DNA from: Nitrospirota bacterium
GTDB lineage: Bacteria; Nitrospirota; 9FT-COMBO-42-15; HDB-SIOI813
NCBI GenBank assembly: GCA_020851375.1
Contig: JADZCV010000044.1
Span: 62,001-126,000 of the forward strand
DNA length: 64,000 nt
Direction: 5' to 3'
Every line of letters starts with the position of its first letter. Position 1 is the stretch's first letter. Positions 44,411-51,392 of this stretch are shown one piece after another. The position numbers and the translations under genes were made by a program. The notes under the pieces were generated by a model. The model was given only the letters and a program-made list of their open reading frames with translations, made no database searches and had not been told where the DNA came from.

Positions 44411-44764
44411 TCAAAAATCAATTTCGTGTAACATCTTGTCATGATACACTTCAGGATGTCTCTCTTTGGGTGCAAGCTCTGTAATCTTGGACCCGTACTG
44501 CAGGGCCTCGTCATGATGTCCCACATACCACAACCGTATAGGCCCGTTGTCTGAGTGTTCAAATATAAGCCTGTATGTCTCGTCCACCCTGCACTCCATT
44601 ATACCCTTTCGGCCTGTCCTTAACTGTTTTACCTGGAGAGAAGGATGGCGGTCGCTCTTAAGAAGCAGTATTACGCACTTCCATATCTTTGGCTGGACAT
44701 TCCTGGGTAACCTGTATGCATTGAGAACAAAGTCATCTGTAAGTGTCAAACTATCTTCCGCCAT
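44411..44764 (-). CDS. RelE/ParE-fold protein (toxin-like), solitary
   Basis: Small protein of 117 residues. The core resembles RelE-superfamily mRNA interferases: FVLNAYRLPRNVQPKIWKCVILL helices, then LRTGRKGIMECRVDETYRLIFEHS and IRLWYVGHHDEAL strands. It overlaps the DUF457 gene by 14 bases. No antitoxin gene is adjacent, so it may be an orphan, a chromosomally fixed relative, or a non-toxic member. The C terminus extends about 25 residues beyond the fold. Confidence 0.65.
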   Translation of the reverse strand: MAEDSLTLTDDFVLNAYRLPRNVQPKIWKCVILLLKSDRHPSLQVKQLRTGRKGIMECRVDETYRLIFEHSDNGPIRLWYVGHHDEALQYGSKITELAPKERHPEVYHDKMLHEIDF

Positions 44765-45731
44765 AATTTTCCATGAATGAATTAACCGTAGAAAATTTCT
44801 CCACCACTACTGCTCCATCATTATCAAATTCTACTCTATATGTAAATGGAATTCTATCCATTAAATTATCAAACCTGAGATCTATAAATTCAACAAGGTG
44901 ATGTCCGTTAGCCATATCCTTAACTACTGCCACAGGAAACCTTGCAAACCACATGTAAAACTCTACGCCTGGCATTTTCTGTGCATTATCAAGCCAGGGA
45001 GAGGCAGGCCATTTCTTCCACATTATACCATTCATTTCCCTGCCGGAGTCATGTTGATTATAAATATCCGCAAAACGCTGATAAAGCGTGTCCCCTGAAT
45101 CAACAAGCAAAACCCATTTGAATGGAGAGAGCGGCTGGGGAAGCGCCGCTATAGTGTGTGCAGAAAGATTTCTTTCCCTTGCCTCCTCGAAGGCCATGGA
45201 GACTGCTGTGTTATGACTGAATATGCAGAGTCCAATGTACGGCACCAGAAGGCTTAAAGACATTACGCCAAGTTCCCTGTTATAACTCTTAAACAGGTAC
45301 GTGAGCAGAAACGGGACCATGAGGATTGCCGTAAAATATGGATCTATGATGAATATGATATCCCATGCGATCCTTTGATCGGAAAGTGGGCTTAAGGCCA
45401 TAGTTCCAAAGGAGGTTACCAGATCCAGCAGGATGTGACTGAGAAGCGACAGGAAACATAGAAGATAAAAAGATAAAAAGTTTTGCTTCCTGGATACGCG
45501 ATTAAAAATAAAGGCAAGGATAAGACTAAAAAAAGGCAATAAAATCAGTGAATGTGTAATGCCACGGTGGTGCCTCAGAAAGGTTTCCTCGCCGAATAAC
45601 CGAAGCAGGAAATCTGAATCAGGCAATGTAGCTGCAATAATACCTGTTGCAGTGCCCCATTTACCAAAACTTTTCGAAAATCCGGCTTTGGCAATAACAG
45701 CGCCTGCTAAACCATGTGTAACAGGATCCAT
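44751..45731 (-). CDS. Membrane-bound metal-dependent hydrolase, YdjM/DUF457 type
   Basis: Multi-pass membrane protein of 326 residues in the LexA-regulated YdjM/YfhP family of putative zinc hydrolases. Conserved metal-site residues are seen in MDPVTHGLAGAVIA, ATLPDSDFL and HHRGITHSLILLP, then SHILLDLVTSFGT. About four helices are followed by a soluble C-terminal part of about 130 residues. The biological substrate is unknown. Confidence 0.85.
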   Translation of the reverse strand: MDPVTHGLAGAVIAKAGFSKSFGKWGTATGIIAATLPDSDFLLRLFGEETFLRHHRGITHSLILLPFFSLILAFIFNRVSRKQNFLSFYLLCFLSLLSHILLDLVTSFGTMALSPLSDQRIAWDIIFIIDPYFTAILMVPFLLTYLFKSYNRELGVMSLSLLVPYIGLCIFSHNTAVSMAFEEARERNLSAHTIAALPQPLSPFKWVLLVDSGDTLYQRFADIYNQHDSGREMNGIMWKKWPASPWLDNAQKMPGVEFYMWFARFPVAVVKDMANGHHLVEFIDLRFDNLMDRIPFTYRVEFDNDGAVVVEKFSTVNSFMENYGGR

Positions 45732-45740
45732 ACCGTTTCA

Positions 45741-45813
45741 AGATAAATAGGGACAGCGACTATTTATTCATATTCCGTGCATGCAAATAAATAGTCGCTG
45801 TCCCTATTTATCT
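45741..45813. repeat. Palindromic repeat, GACAGCGACTATTT family, copy 2
   Basis: Perfect inverted repeat with 28-base arms (45741-45768 and 45786-45813) and a 17-base loop. The core GGGACAGCGACTATTT is shared with copy 3. It lies exactly between two minus-strand genes, ending one base before the stop codon of the gene at 45814. It could act as a terminator or mRNA stabiliser; its family nature suggests a REP/MITE-like origin. Confidence 0.9.
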
Positions 45814-46167
45814 TTATCCCTCGAATTTCTGGAACAGGATATTGCAGATACTCTCATGTTCACTAAAAAGTTCAGGGGCTTCCTGTCTTATGGAAGATAT
45901 ATCTATTTTCCCCTCCACAATGGCCTTGACTTTCTTAAGGTCTTCAAGATTGGGAAACTCGAAGTCTACTCCTATTGATGTAAATGCCTCGCCTGCATAG
46001 TCATAAACAGCCTTTCTCACACTATCCTCCGGCTGAGGCGTCCCTCTCAAGGCCAGAAACTTCATCCTTGTTACAACAAGACAGGCGAGCATCCCTTCAC
46101 GGGTCGTTTTATTCGAAAGGACACGCTTCGACAATTTCTCTTTCAGTATATCTTCACATGCTTCCAT
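45814..46167 (-). CDS. Hypothetical protein
   Basis: I do not recognise this protein of about 117 residues. It is soluble, predicted mostly helical, with a basic N-terminal helix (ILKEKLSKRVLSNKTTREG) and an acidic C-terminal half (EFPNLEDLKKVKAIVEG, EAPELFSEHESIC). The ATG at 46167 follows AGGGGTGA. It lies between two palindromic repeats, which suggests a stand-alone transcription unit or one with the gene at 46349. Confidence 0.6.
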   Translation of the reverse strand: MEACEDILKEKLSKRVLSNKTTREGMLACLVVTRMKFLALRGTPQPEDSVRKAVYDYAGEAFTSIGVDFEFPNLEDLKKVKAIVEGKIDISSIRQEAPELFSEHESICNILFQKFEG

Positions 46168-46221
46168 ATTCACCCCTTTTTATAGAAAGGACACAGCACT
46201 CCATCTTAGAAAATAATCGCC

Positions 46222-46350
46222 AAGTTTACGCTCAAAAATGCCCAGGTGCAAGGAAGGACTTAAAATTTGAGCCGAGGCGTACTGGTTCGTACGTTGAGGC
46301 TCAGATTTTAAGTTCTGACGCCGCAGATGGGCGTTTTTCAGCGTAAACTT
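46222..46350. repeat. Dispersed hairpin repeat (ACGCTCAAAAATG family), copy 1
   Basis: About 129 bases bounded by 22-base inverted ends (AAGTTTACGCTCAAAAATG and its near complement, two mismatches). A 16-base inner inverted pair (ACTTAAAAtTTGAGCC, 46258-46273, one mismatch) and a CGTAC/GTACG centre complete a long hairpin. The outer sequence, CCAGGTGCAAGGAAGG and CTGACGCCGCA are shared with the element at 63645. Its right end overlaps the stop codon of the gene at 46349. Confidence 0.85.
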
Positions 46351-46573
46351 AATGGAATGATTCTTCCTCGAAGTCCGCGCACTCCGACACAATTACATCA
46401 AATACCACATCCTCAGGGATAAAGACTGAGTCGCTCCCGTCTTCTTCCTGCATTTCCCTAAGCTCCTCAAGCGCCTCATCAAGTGATTCCATCTCCGCAG
46501 ATGTATCAAGCTCTGCCGGCACCAGGCAACTTGACATATGCTTACACTTTGGGCAAAGGTTCATATCAGACAT
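46349..46573 (-). CDS. Small acidic CxxC protein, hypothetical
   Basis: Acidic protein of 71-74 residues, not recognised. The N terminus has a possible zinc or redox site CPKCKHMSSC; the middle is a glutamate-rich helix (MESLDEALEELREMQEEDG) and the end is acidic. ATG 46573 or 46564 may be the start; AAAGGAG lies just before. It has its own promoter, back to back with that of perR, so it could belong to the same stress response; this is inference. Confidence 0.6.
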   Translation of the reverse strand: MSDMNLCPKCKHMSSCLVPAELDTSAEMESLDEALEELREMQEEDGSDSVFIPEDVVFDVIVSECADFEEESFH

Positions 46574-46597
46574 CACTCCTTTCTTTTTGAGTTGAGT

Positions 46598-46626
46598 ATT
46601 TTATATTAAGAAAAAATAAAAGTAAA
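46598..46626 (-). promoter_or_regulatory. Predicted promoter of the small CxxC gene
   Basis: Minus strand: TTTACT (46621-46626), a 17-base spacer, TAAAAT (46598-46603). Confidence 0.5.
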
Positions 46627-46661
46627 GATTTATGGAGTTATTTTAACAATTAAAAAAAGAC

Positions 46662-46715
46662 TTGACAAACTAATTAAGCTATAATAGAATTATTCTCAGA
46701 TTGGAATTATTCTAA
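46662..46715 (+). promoter_or_regulatory. perR promoter with two PerR-type boxes
   Basis: TTGACA (46662-46667), a 17-base spacer, TAGAAT (46685-46690). Two 7-1-7 inverted repeats follow the PerR/Fur pattern. Box 1, 46684-46698 (ATAGAAT-T-ATTCTCA), covers the -10. Box 2, 46701-46715 (TTGGAAT-T-ATTCTAA), lies in the leader. Their centres are 17 bases apart. This points to autorepression of perR-ahpC by PerR. Confidence 0.75.
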
Positions 46716-46723
46716 CTAATGAT

Positions 46724-47146
46724 ATGGAAAAGATTATTAATAAATATAAAGACAGCGGCATGCGGCTGACTCCCCAGAGGATTGCAATACTTAAATACCT
46801 TGATGGAAATACCAGCCATCCAACTGCTGAGGATATATACAGGGATGTCAGGCGGCACTATCCTACCTTGTCCTTTGCCACAGTATATAATACCCTTCAG
46901 ACACTGAAGGACCACGGCAGGGTCATGGAAATTACGATTGATCCGGAGAGAAAGCATTATGACCCGAACACAGATCAACATCATCATGTAGTGTGCATCA
47001 GGTGCAACAAGATCCGGGATGTATTTGAAGATTATTCCGGGATCCTGAAACTGCCTGCAAGCATGTCAGGAGAGATCAGGGCTGTTGGAGTTCATGTGGA
47101 TTTCTATGGTATTTGCAGGAGCTGCCATAAAGAGGAAGGGGGGTGA
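46724..47146 (+). CDS. perR: Fur-family peroxide-responsive repressor, PerR type
   Basis: Metal-dependent repressor of peroxide defence, 140 residues. The winged helix shows MRLTPQRIAILKYLDGN and PTLSFATVYNTLQTLKDHG. The metal-sensing histidines are in HYDPNTDQHHHVVC, and two CxxC pairs (CIRC, CRSC) form the structural zinc site. PerR rather than Fur is favoured by the adjacent ahpC gene and by the PerR-like boxes in its promoter. Confidence 0.9.
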   Translation: MEKIINKYKDSGMRLTPQRIAILKYLDGNTSHPTAEDIYRDVRRHYPTLSFATVYNTLQTLKDHGRVMEITIDPERKHYDPNTDQHHHVVCIRCNKIRDVFEDYSGILKLPASMSGEIRAVGVHVDFYGICRSCHKEEGG

Positions 47147-47220
47147 TTACTCTGCACTAACACCTGCGGTAATTATGTTTAATCAATATATTAACAATAT
47201 CTTAAAAGGAGGAAGCAACG

Positions 47221-47820
47221 ATGTCAGAATATTTATCTATAGGACAGATAGTACCAAATTTCGAGATGGAGGTCTTTGATCCCAATAAAAGTGACTTTGG
47301 TAAGATTAACCTTGATGAGATTAAAGCGAGGAGGTCATGGACCATACTCTTCTTTTATCCGGCAGATTTTACGTTTGTATGCCCTACTGAGCTCGATGAT
47401 CTTGCTGACAAGCAAAAACAGCTCAAGGACCTCGGCTGTGATGTTATCGCAGTAAGCACAGATACAAAATTTTCCCACATGGCATGGCAACAGTCTGAAA
47501 AGCTGCTTGCCAATGTTAAATATCTGATGGGGGCTGATCCGACCGGCAGGGTCTCGCGGTTGTTTGGGGTTTATGATGAGAATACAGGTCTGGCACTCAG
47601 AGGCACATTTATCATCAATCCGGACGGAAAGCTGATTGCATCTGAGATTAACTTCTACAATGTCGGCAGGAATGCTGATGAGCTTCTGAGAAAGATGCAG
47701 GCCAATCTGTATCTTTCAGGTCATCCTGATGAGGTCTGCCCTGCAAACTGGCATGAAGGCGAAAAGACTATTAAGCCGTCAGCAAAGATCGTCGGAAAAG
47801 TCTACGAGGCAATGAAATAG
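47221..47820 (+). CDS. ahpC: Alkyl hydroperoxide reductase subunit C / 2-Cys peroxiredoxin
   Basis: Thiol peroxidase that removes hydrogen peroxide and organic peroxides. It has 199 residues. The peroxidatic cysteine lies in FYPADFTFVCPTE (about residue 52) and the resolving cysteine in EVCPANW (about 169). AAAGGAGG precedes the ATG. It lies 74 bases after perR and is probably cotranscribed. The reductase partner (AhpF or thioredoxin system) is not in the window. A terminator follows. Confidence 0.95.
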   Translation: MSEYLSIGQIVPNFEMEVFDPNKSDFGKINLDEIKARRSWTILFFYPADFTFVCPTELDDLADKQKQLKDLGCDVIAVSTDTKFSHMAWQQSEKLLANVKYLMGADPTGRVSRLFGVYDENTGLALRGTFIINPDGKLIASEINFYNVGRNADELLRKMQANLYLSGHPDEVCPANWHEGEKTIKPSAKIVGKVYEAMK

Positions 47821-47884
47821 GGCTATCCATGGGGCTGCCAGGGACACTTGCCCATGGACCACCAGGGGAAGCGTCTCCAATCCG

Positions 47885-47929
47885 AGCCGTAGCGCCGGGA
47901 TTCATCACCAGCGCTACGGCTTATTTTTT
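47885..47929 (+). terminator. Terminator after ahpC
   Basis: An 11-base stem AGCCGTAGCGC / GCGCTACGGCT (47885-47895 with 47911-47921) followed by TTATTTTTT. It overlaps the stop codon of the convergent ubiD gene. Confidence 0.85.
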
Positions 47930-49423
47930 CTTCTGCTTCCTGTCCTGATTGCCGTGTAAGGATGTGTCTGGAATGCCGTAGGATGACCATTTCCTGTCCA
48001 CCAACTCTCTGATCTCGGCAGGCATCTCGATCTTTTTCCCCCAAACACGGTTGACTTCAGGATATGATTTCATAGTGGCATCTATCCCCATTTTCGAACC
48101 CAGTTCAGGCAGTGGTGTTGAAAAGTCGAGATAGTCGTAAGGTGTGTTTTCAATCATTACAGTGTCCCTCGCAGGATCAACACGGGTGGAAATCGCCCAG
48201 ATGACATCGTCCCAGTTTCGCACATCAATATCATCATCCACAATGATTACATATTTTGTGTATAAAAACTGTTTCAGGAAGCCCCATAACCCCATCATCA
48301 CCCTTTTGGCATGTCCGGGAAATGACTTCTTCATTGACACGATTGCAATGCGGTAAGATACAGCCTCCATAGGAAGATGAAAGTCCACGATCTCAGGAAA
48401 CTGATTTCTTAATACAGGCAGAAATATCCGTGTAAGTGCAAGTCCGATTATAGCGTCCTCTTTTGGGGGGCGTCCGGTAATTGTTGAAAGATACAGAGGG
48501 GAATTCCTGTGCGTTATGCACTTAATCCTCATGACTGGAAATCTCTCCTCTGCATTGTAATATCCGGTGTGATCTGCAAACGGACCCTCCGGCGCCTCTT
48601 CTCCCGGGAGTATCTCACCTTCAAGAACTATCTCGCTTGTTGCCGGCACCATCAGATCATTTGTTACACACTTTACAATCTCAATGGCATCCTTCCGGAG
48701 GAGCCCTGCAAAATGAAACTCGCCCATCCTCTCAGGCACAGGCGTCACTGCAGCGATAGTCGTTGCCGGTTCACACCCTATGGCTACTGATACCGGCATA
48801 GGTACACCCTTCTCAAGCCACTCCCTGTGGTGATGCGCCCCGCCGCGCGTCTTGAGCCAGCGCATTATAACGCGGTCCCTGCCGATCACCTGCATCCTGT
48901 ATACACCGACATTAAAAGGCCCGCCTGACGGCGACTGGGTAATAACGAGCGGCCATGTAATAAGCGGACCGGCATCTTCCGGCCAGCATGTCATCACCGG
49001 AATCTTTGACAGGTCCACATCGCTTTCCCGGAGTATAACCTCCTGGCATACCCCCCGGTTGACGGTCCTGGGCGTAAGATTCATCACTTTGGCAAAGAAT
49101 GGGAATTTCTTTATAGCCTCAATCAGCCCTTTCGGCGGTTCCGGCTGCTGAAGATATGCAAGGAATGTCCCTATCTCATCAAGTCCCGCCTCATCACACT
49201 CGAGCCCAAGGGCAACCCTTCCTACTGTACCATACAGGTTAGCCACCAGTGGGATGCTGTATCCCCTGACATTCTCAAATAAGACAGCCGGCCCTCCCTT
49301 TGATAGGAGCCTCTCCAGTATTTCTGTAATCTCAAACCCGGGGTCTACCTCTGTCTTTACCCGGACGAGTTCCCCCCTCTGCTCCAGCACATCAAGAAAA
49401 TTCCTCAGATCTTTATACGGCAT
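47921..49423 (-). CDS. ubiD: UbiD-family prenyl-FMN decarboxylase
   Basis: Decarboxylates prenylated 4-hydroxybenzoate or a related aromatic acid in quinone synthesis, using prenylated FMN. It has 500 residues, typical of UbiD. It opens with YKDLRNFLDVLEQRGELVRV; VGVYRMQVIGRDRVIMRW, the EGPFADHTGYY active-site segment with conserved glutamates, and VDDDIDVRNWDDVIWAI are family blocks. It overlaps ubiA by 11 bases. Whether the product is ubiquinone or menaquinone (MqnL-like role) cannot be settled by sequence alone. A lysine-rich tail ends the protein. Confidence 0.9.
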   Translation of the reverse strand: MPYKDLRNFLDVLEQRGELVRVKTEVDPGFEITEILERLLSKGGPAVLFENVRGYSIPLVANLYGTVGRVALGLECDEAGLDEIGTFLAYLQQPEPPKGLIEAIKKFPFFAKVMNLTPRTVNRGVCQEVILRESDVDLSKIPVMTCWPEDAGPLITWPLVITQSPSGGPFNVGVYRMQVIGRDRVIMRWLKTRGGAHHHREWLEKGVPMPVSVAIGCEPATTIAAVTPVPERMGEFHFAGLLRKDAIEIVKCVTNDLMVPATSEIVLEGEILPGEEAPEGPFADHTGYYNAEERFPVMRIKCITHRNSPLYLSTITGRPPKEDAIIGLALTRIFLPVLRNQFPEIVDFHLPMEAVSYRIAIVSMKKSFPGHAKRVMMGLWGFLKQFLYTKYVIIVDDDIDVRNWDDVIWAISTRVDPARDTVMIENTPYDYLDFSTPLPELGSKMGIDATMKSYPEVNRVWGKKIEMPAEIRELVDRKWSSYGIPDTSLHGNQDRKQKKK

Positions 49424-50285
49424 AATGACTCCTTATAAGAAGATCAGACAGTATACCTATCAGAATGATAATCCCTATCCATACATGGGACCTGAACAAC
49501 TGCATCAGCCCTTCCCGCTCAACACCCCGGCTTATCTGATATACCTGATACATAAATCCTGCCGTGACCAGCAGCATGGAGAACATGTAGATATGTCCAA
49601 GCCTCGCCGCCCTGCCAGCGGCAAACAAGAAGAATACTGTAATAAGGAATATGATGGCGAGGGCAAACCATGTGTGCCTGCCAAAAAGGATGGCTGTAGA
49701 TTTAACTCCGATCCTTAAATCATCCTCAATATCCATCATTGCATAGATCGTGTCATAGCCTGTTGCCCAAAATACCGTTGCAAGAAAAAAAAAGACCGCT
49801 GGCAGGGCCACTTCATTCCGTACAGCCGCCCACGCAATTACTGCGCCCCACCCAAAGGCCGCGCCAAGAAAAAGCTGGGGCATGTTAACGACCCTCTTTG
49901 TAAAGGGGTACAGTCCTGTCAGTATAATGGCTACCAGGGATAACTGCATGCTGAGCCTGTTAAGGTACAGGACAATGCCCAGGGCGATAATGAGCAGTAT
50001 GGATAATACGGCTGCAGCCTCTGTTGTCCTCAATCTGCCGGATGCAAGCGGGCGCTCCCTGGTCCGTTCAACAAACCTGTCATAGTTTCTGTCAGCCATG
50101 TCATTTATAACACAACCGGCGCTGCGCATAATAAATGAGCCGAGAACGAATATTGCAACATATATAAGCGACGGTCTCCCTTCTGAGGCAAGGACAAGTG
50201 ACCACAGGGCGGGCATCATGAGGAGAAGCGTGCCATATTGCTTGTCAAGGCGTATCAGATCACAGACAGCCTTTAACTTTTCCAT
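49413..50285 (-). CDS. ubiA: UbiA-family 4-hydroxybenzoate polyprenyltransferase
   Basis: Integral membrane prenyltransferase attaching the isoprenoid tail to an aromatic acid. It has 290 residues and eight or nine helices. The two aspartate motifs are NDMADRNYDRFVERT and DTIYAMMDIEDD, and ERPLASGRL is typical of the UbiA/MqnP group. It sits between a chorismate-lyase-like gene and ubiD with overlaps on both sides, so the three probably make one pathway: chorismate to 4-hydroxybenzoate, prenylation, decarboxylation. Confidence 0.92.
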   Translation of the reverse strand: MEKLKAVCDLIRLDKQYGTLLLMMPALWSLVLASEGRPSLIYVAIFVLGSFIMRSAGCVINDMADRNYDRFVERTRERPLASGRLRTTEAAAVLSILLIIALGIVLYLNRLSMQLSLVAIILTGLYPFTKRVVNMPQLFLGAAFGWGAVIAWAAVRNEVALPAVFFFLATVFWATGYDTIYAMMDIEDDLRIGVKSTAILFGRHTWFALAIIFLITVFFLFAAGRAARLGHIYMFSMLLVTAGFMYQVYQISRGVEREGLMQLFRSHVWIGIIILIGILSDLLIRSHYAV

Positions 50286-50863
50286 GTATCCGGGGAGAAG
50301 ACTTCCAGTATCGCTGCATTGAATTCATCAGATCCCCTGAGACGATAACACCTTGCCCAGAACGTATCTTCCAATGTTGAAAAATGTTCCGCCAGGTAGT
50401 CACTCTTTATCCTGCTGATAAATAACTGATCTCTGAGGAGCGGCATATTATAATCACTTAGCAGGATACCTACAGGTTTATTCATTCTGCTTACCTCACG
50501 CATCAACGGTTCCGCAATGCGTGATGAATCAATTACAGAGTGGGCATACATGAACTTCCTTCCATTCCTGTTGAGCCAGGCATCTCTGACTATTGCCGCA
50601 GCCCCTTCCCTTGCATCAAGGAATTTAGCCATCTCAAGGCCCATGCCCGCACCCTTCTGTCCGGTAACATCTACAGTAATGTCAGTCATAAATAACGATC
50701 TGAAAAACCTGACAAGTGAACCATCATTCAGCAATGTCAGCCGCGACAGCGTTGGGAGATTATACTCAGCGGAACAGGAAATAAATTCGTCAGGGTCCAT
50801 CCATGAACAAACAGGTATATAGGTAAACGGCAGATGGGTCAGATAATATTTCTCTATCAACAT
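50273..50863 (-). CDS. Chorismate lyase (UbiC)-like protein
   Basis: Protein of 196 residues resembling chorismate pyruvate-lyases of the UbiC/DUF98 fold. Conserved features are a central IVRDAWLNRNGRKFMYAHSVID (compare UbiC R-x-V-x-L and YARS), KPVGILLSDYNM and the C-terminal RCYRLRGSDEFNAAILEVFSPDTW. It would supply 4-hydroxybenzoate to UbiA. The similarity is weak by eye and rests partly on gene order. No ribosome site precedes the ATG; the predicted start of transcription falls on it. Confidence 0.7.
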   Translation of the reverse strand: MLIEKYYLTHLPFTYIPVCSWMDPDEFISCSAEYNLPTLSRLTLLNDGSLVRFFRSLFMTDITVDVTGQKGAGMGLEMAKFLDAREGAAAIVRDAWLNRNGRKFMYAHSVIDSSRIAEPLMREVSRMNKPVGILLSDYNMPLLRDQLFISRIKSDYLAEHFSTLEDTFWARCYRLRGSDEFNAAILEVFSPDTWKS

Positions 50864-50870
50864 AGCCCAT

Positions 50871-50900
50871 AGAATAAAACAAAGGGTTTTAATAAGTCAA
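50871..50900 (-). promoter_or_regulatory. Predicted promoter of the ubiC-ubiA-ubiD operon
   Basis: Minus strand: TTGACT (50895-50900), an 18-base spacer, TATTCT (50871-50876), ending seven bases before the ATG at 50863 (leaderless). Confidence 0.6.
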
Positions 50901-50911
50901 CCTTTATTATG

Positions 50912-50940
50912 TTGACATTCCCAATCTTACGGGGTATAAC
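50912..50940 (+). promoter_or_regulatory. Predicted promoter of the receiver-domain gene
   Basis: TTGACA (50912-50917), a 17-base spacer, TATAAC (50935-50940). It is divergent from the ubiC promoter. Four GTTGAC-like half-sites lie in and around the two promoters (50896-50954). Confidence 0.7.
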
Positions 50941-50972
50941 GTTAACATGTTGACTGTCAGGAAGGGCATTGA

Positions 50973-51338
50973 ATGAAGCACATTCTGGTAATAGATGATG
51001 ATCCTGTCATGAGATCCCTTCTGAAAAGCTTTCTGTCTCTCCGGAAATTCAGAGTTGATTGCGTCAATACCGAGGCTGACGCAATGAAGGTGTTAATCAA
51101 CGACCATGTTGATATTGTTATAACTGACATTAAGATGCCGGGAACAGACAGCGTCTCTCTCATCAGAAAGATTAACCAGACTAAACCAGGTGTAAAATTG
51201 ATAATGATGAGCGGTGACTCAAGTTTCGATAAGCTCCCAAAGGACATAAGGGCAGATATGCCCTTTATCCACAAGCCCTTTAAATTGCAGGACATTGAAA
51301 AGTTGATACGCACGTTAACCGGCACAGCTAACGCATAG
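50973..51338 (+). CDS. Stand-alone response regulator receiver domain
   Basis: A CheY-like single REC domain, 121 residues, no output domain. The acidic pocket is VIDDDP, the phosphorylation site is the Asp in VITDIKMPG (about residue 51), the conserved Ser is in MMSGDS and the Lys in HKPF. AGGAAGGG precedes the ATG. No histidine kinase is nearby. It may feed a phosphorelay or act by protein contact. Its stop codon lies inside the arm of a large palindrome. Confidence 0.9.
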   Translation: MKHILVIDDDPVMRSLLKSFLSLRKFRVDCVNTEADAMKVLINDHVDIVITDIKMPGTDSVSLIRKINQTKPGVKLIMMSGDSSFDKLPKDIRADMPFIHKPFKLQDIEKLIRTLTGTANA

Positions 51339-51392
51339 TTAAATAGGGACAGCGACTATTTTATTAAATAGTCGCTGTCCCTATTTAACTAT
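51335..51392. repeat. Palindromic repeat, GACAGCGACTATTT family, copy 3
   Basis: Perfect 27-base arms (51335-51361 and 51366-51392) with a four-base loop. The arms contain the TAG stop of the receiver gene on one side and the TAA stop of recO on the other. It probably serves as a bidirectional terminator between the convergent genes. Confidence 0.9.

Noticed and set aside
45984-46392. Open frames over the 46222-46350 hairpin repeat on both strands
   Set aside because: They arise from the inverted repeat and read through neighbouring genes in the wrong frame.
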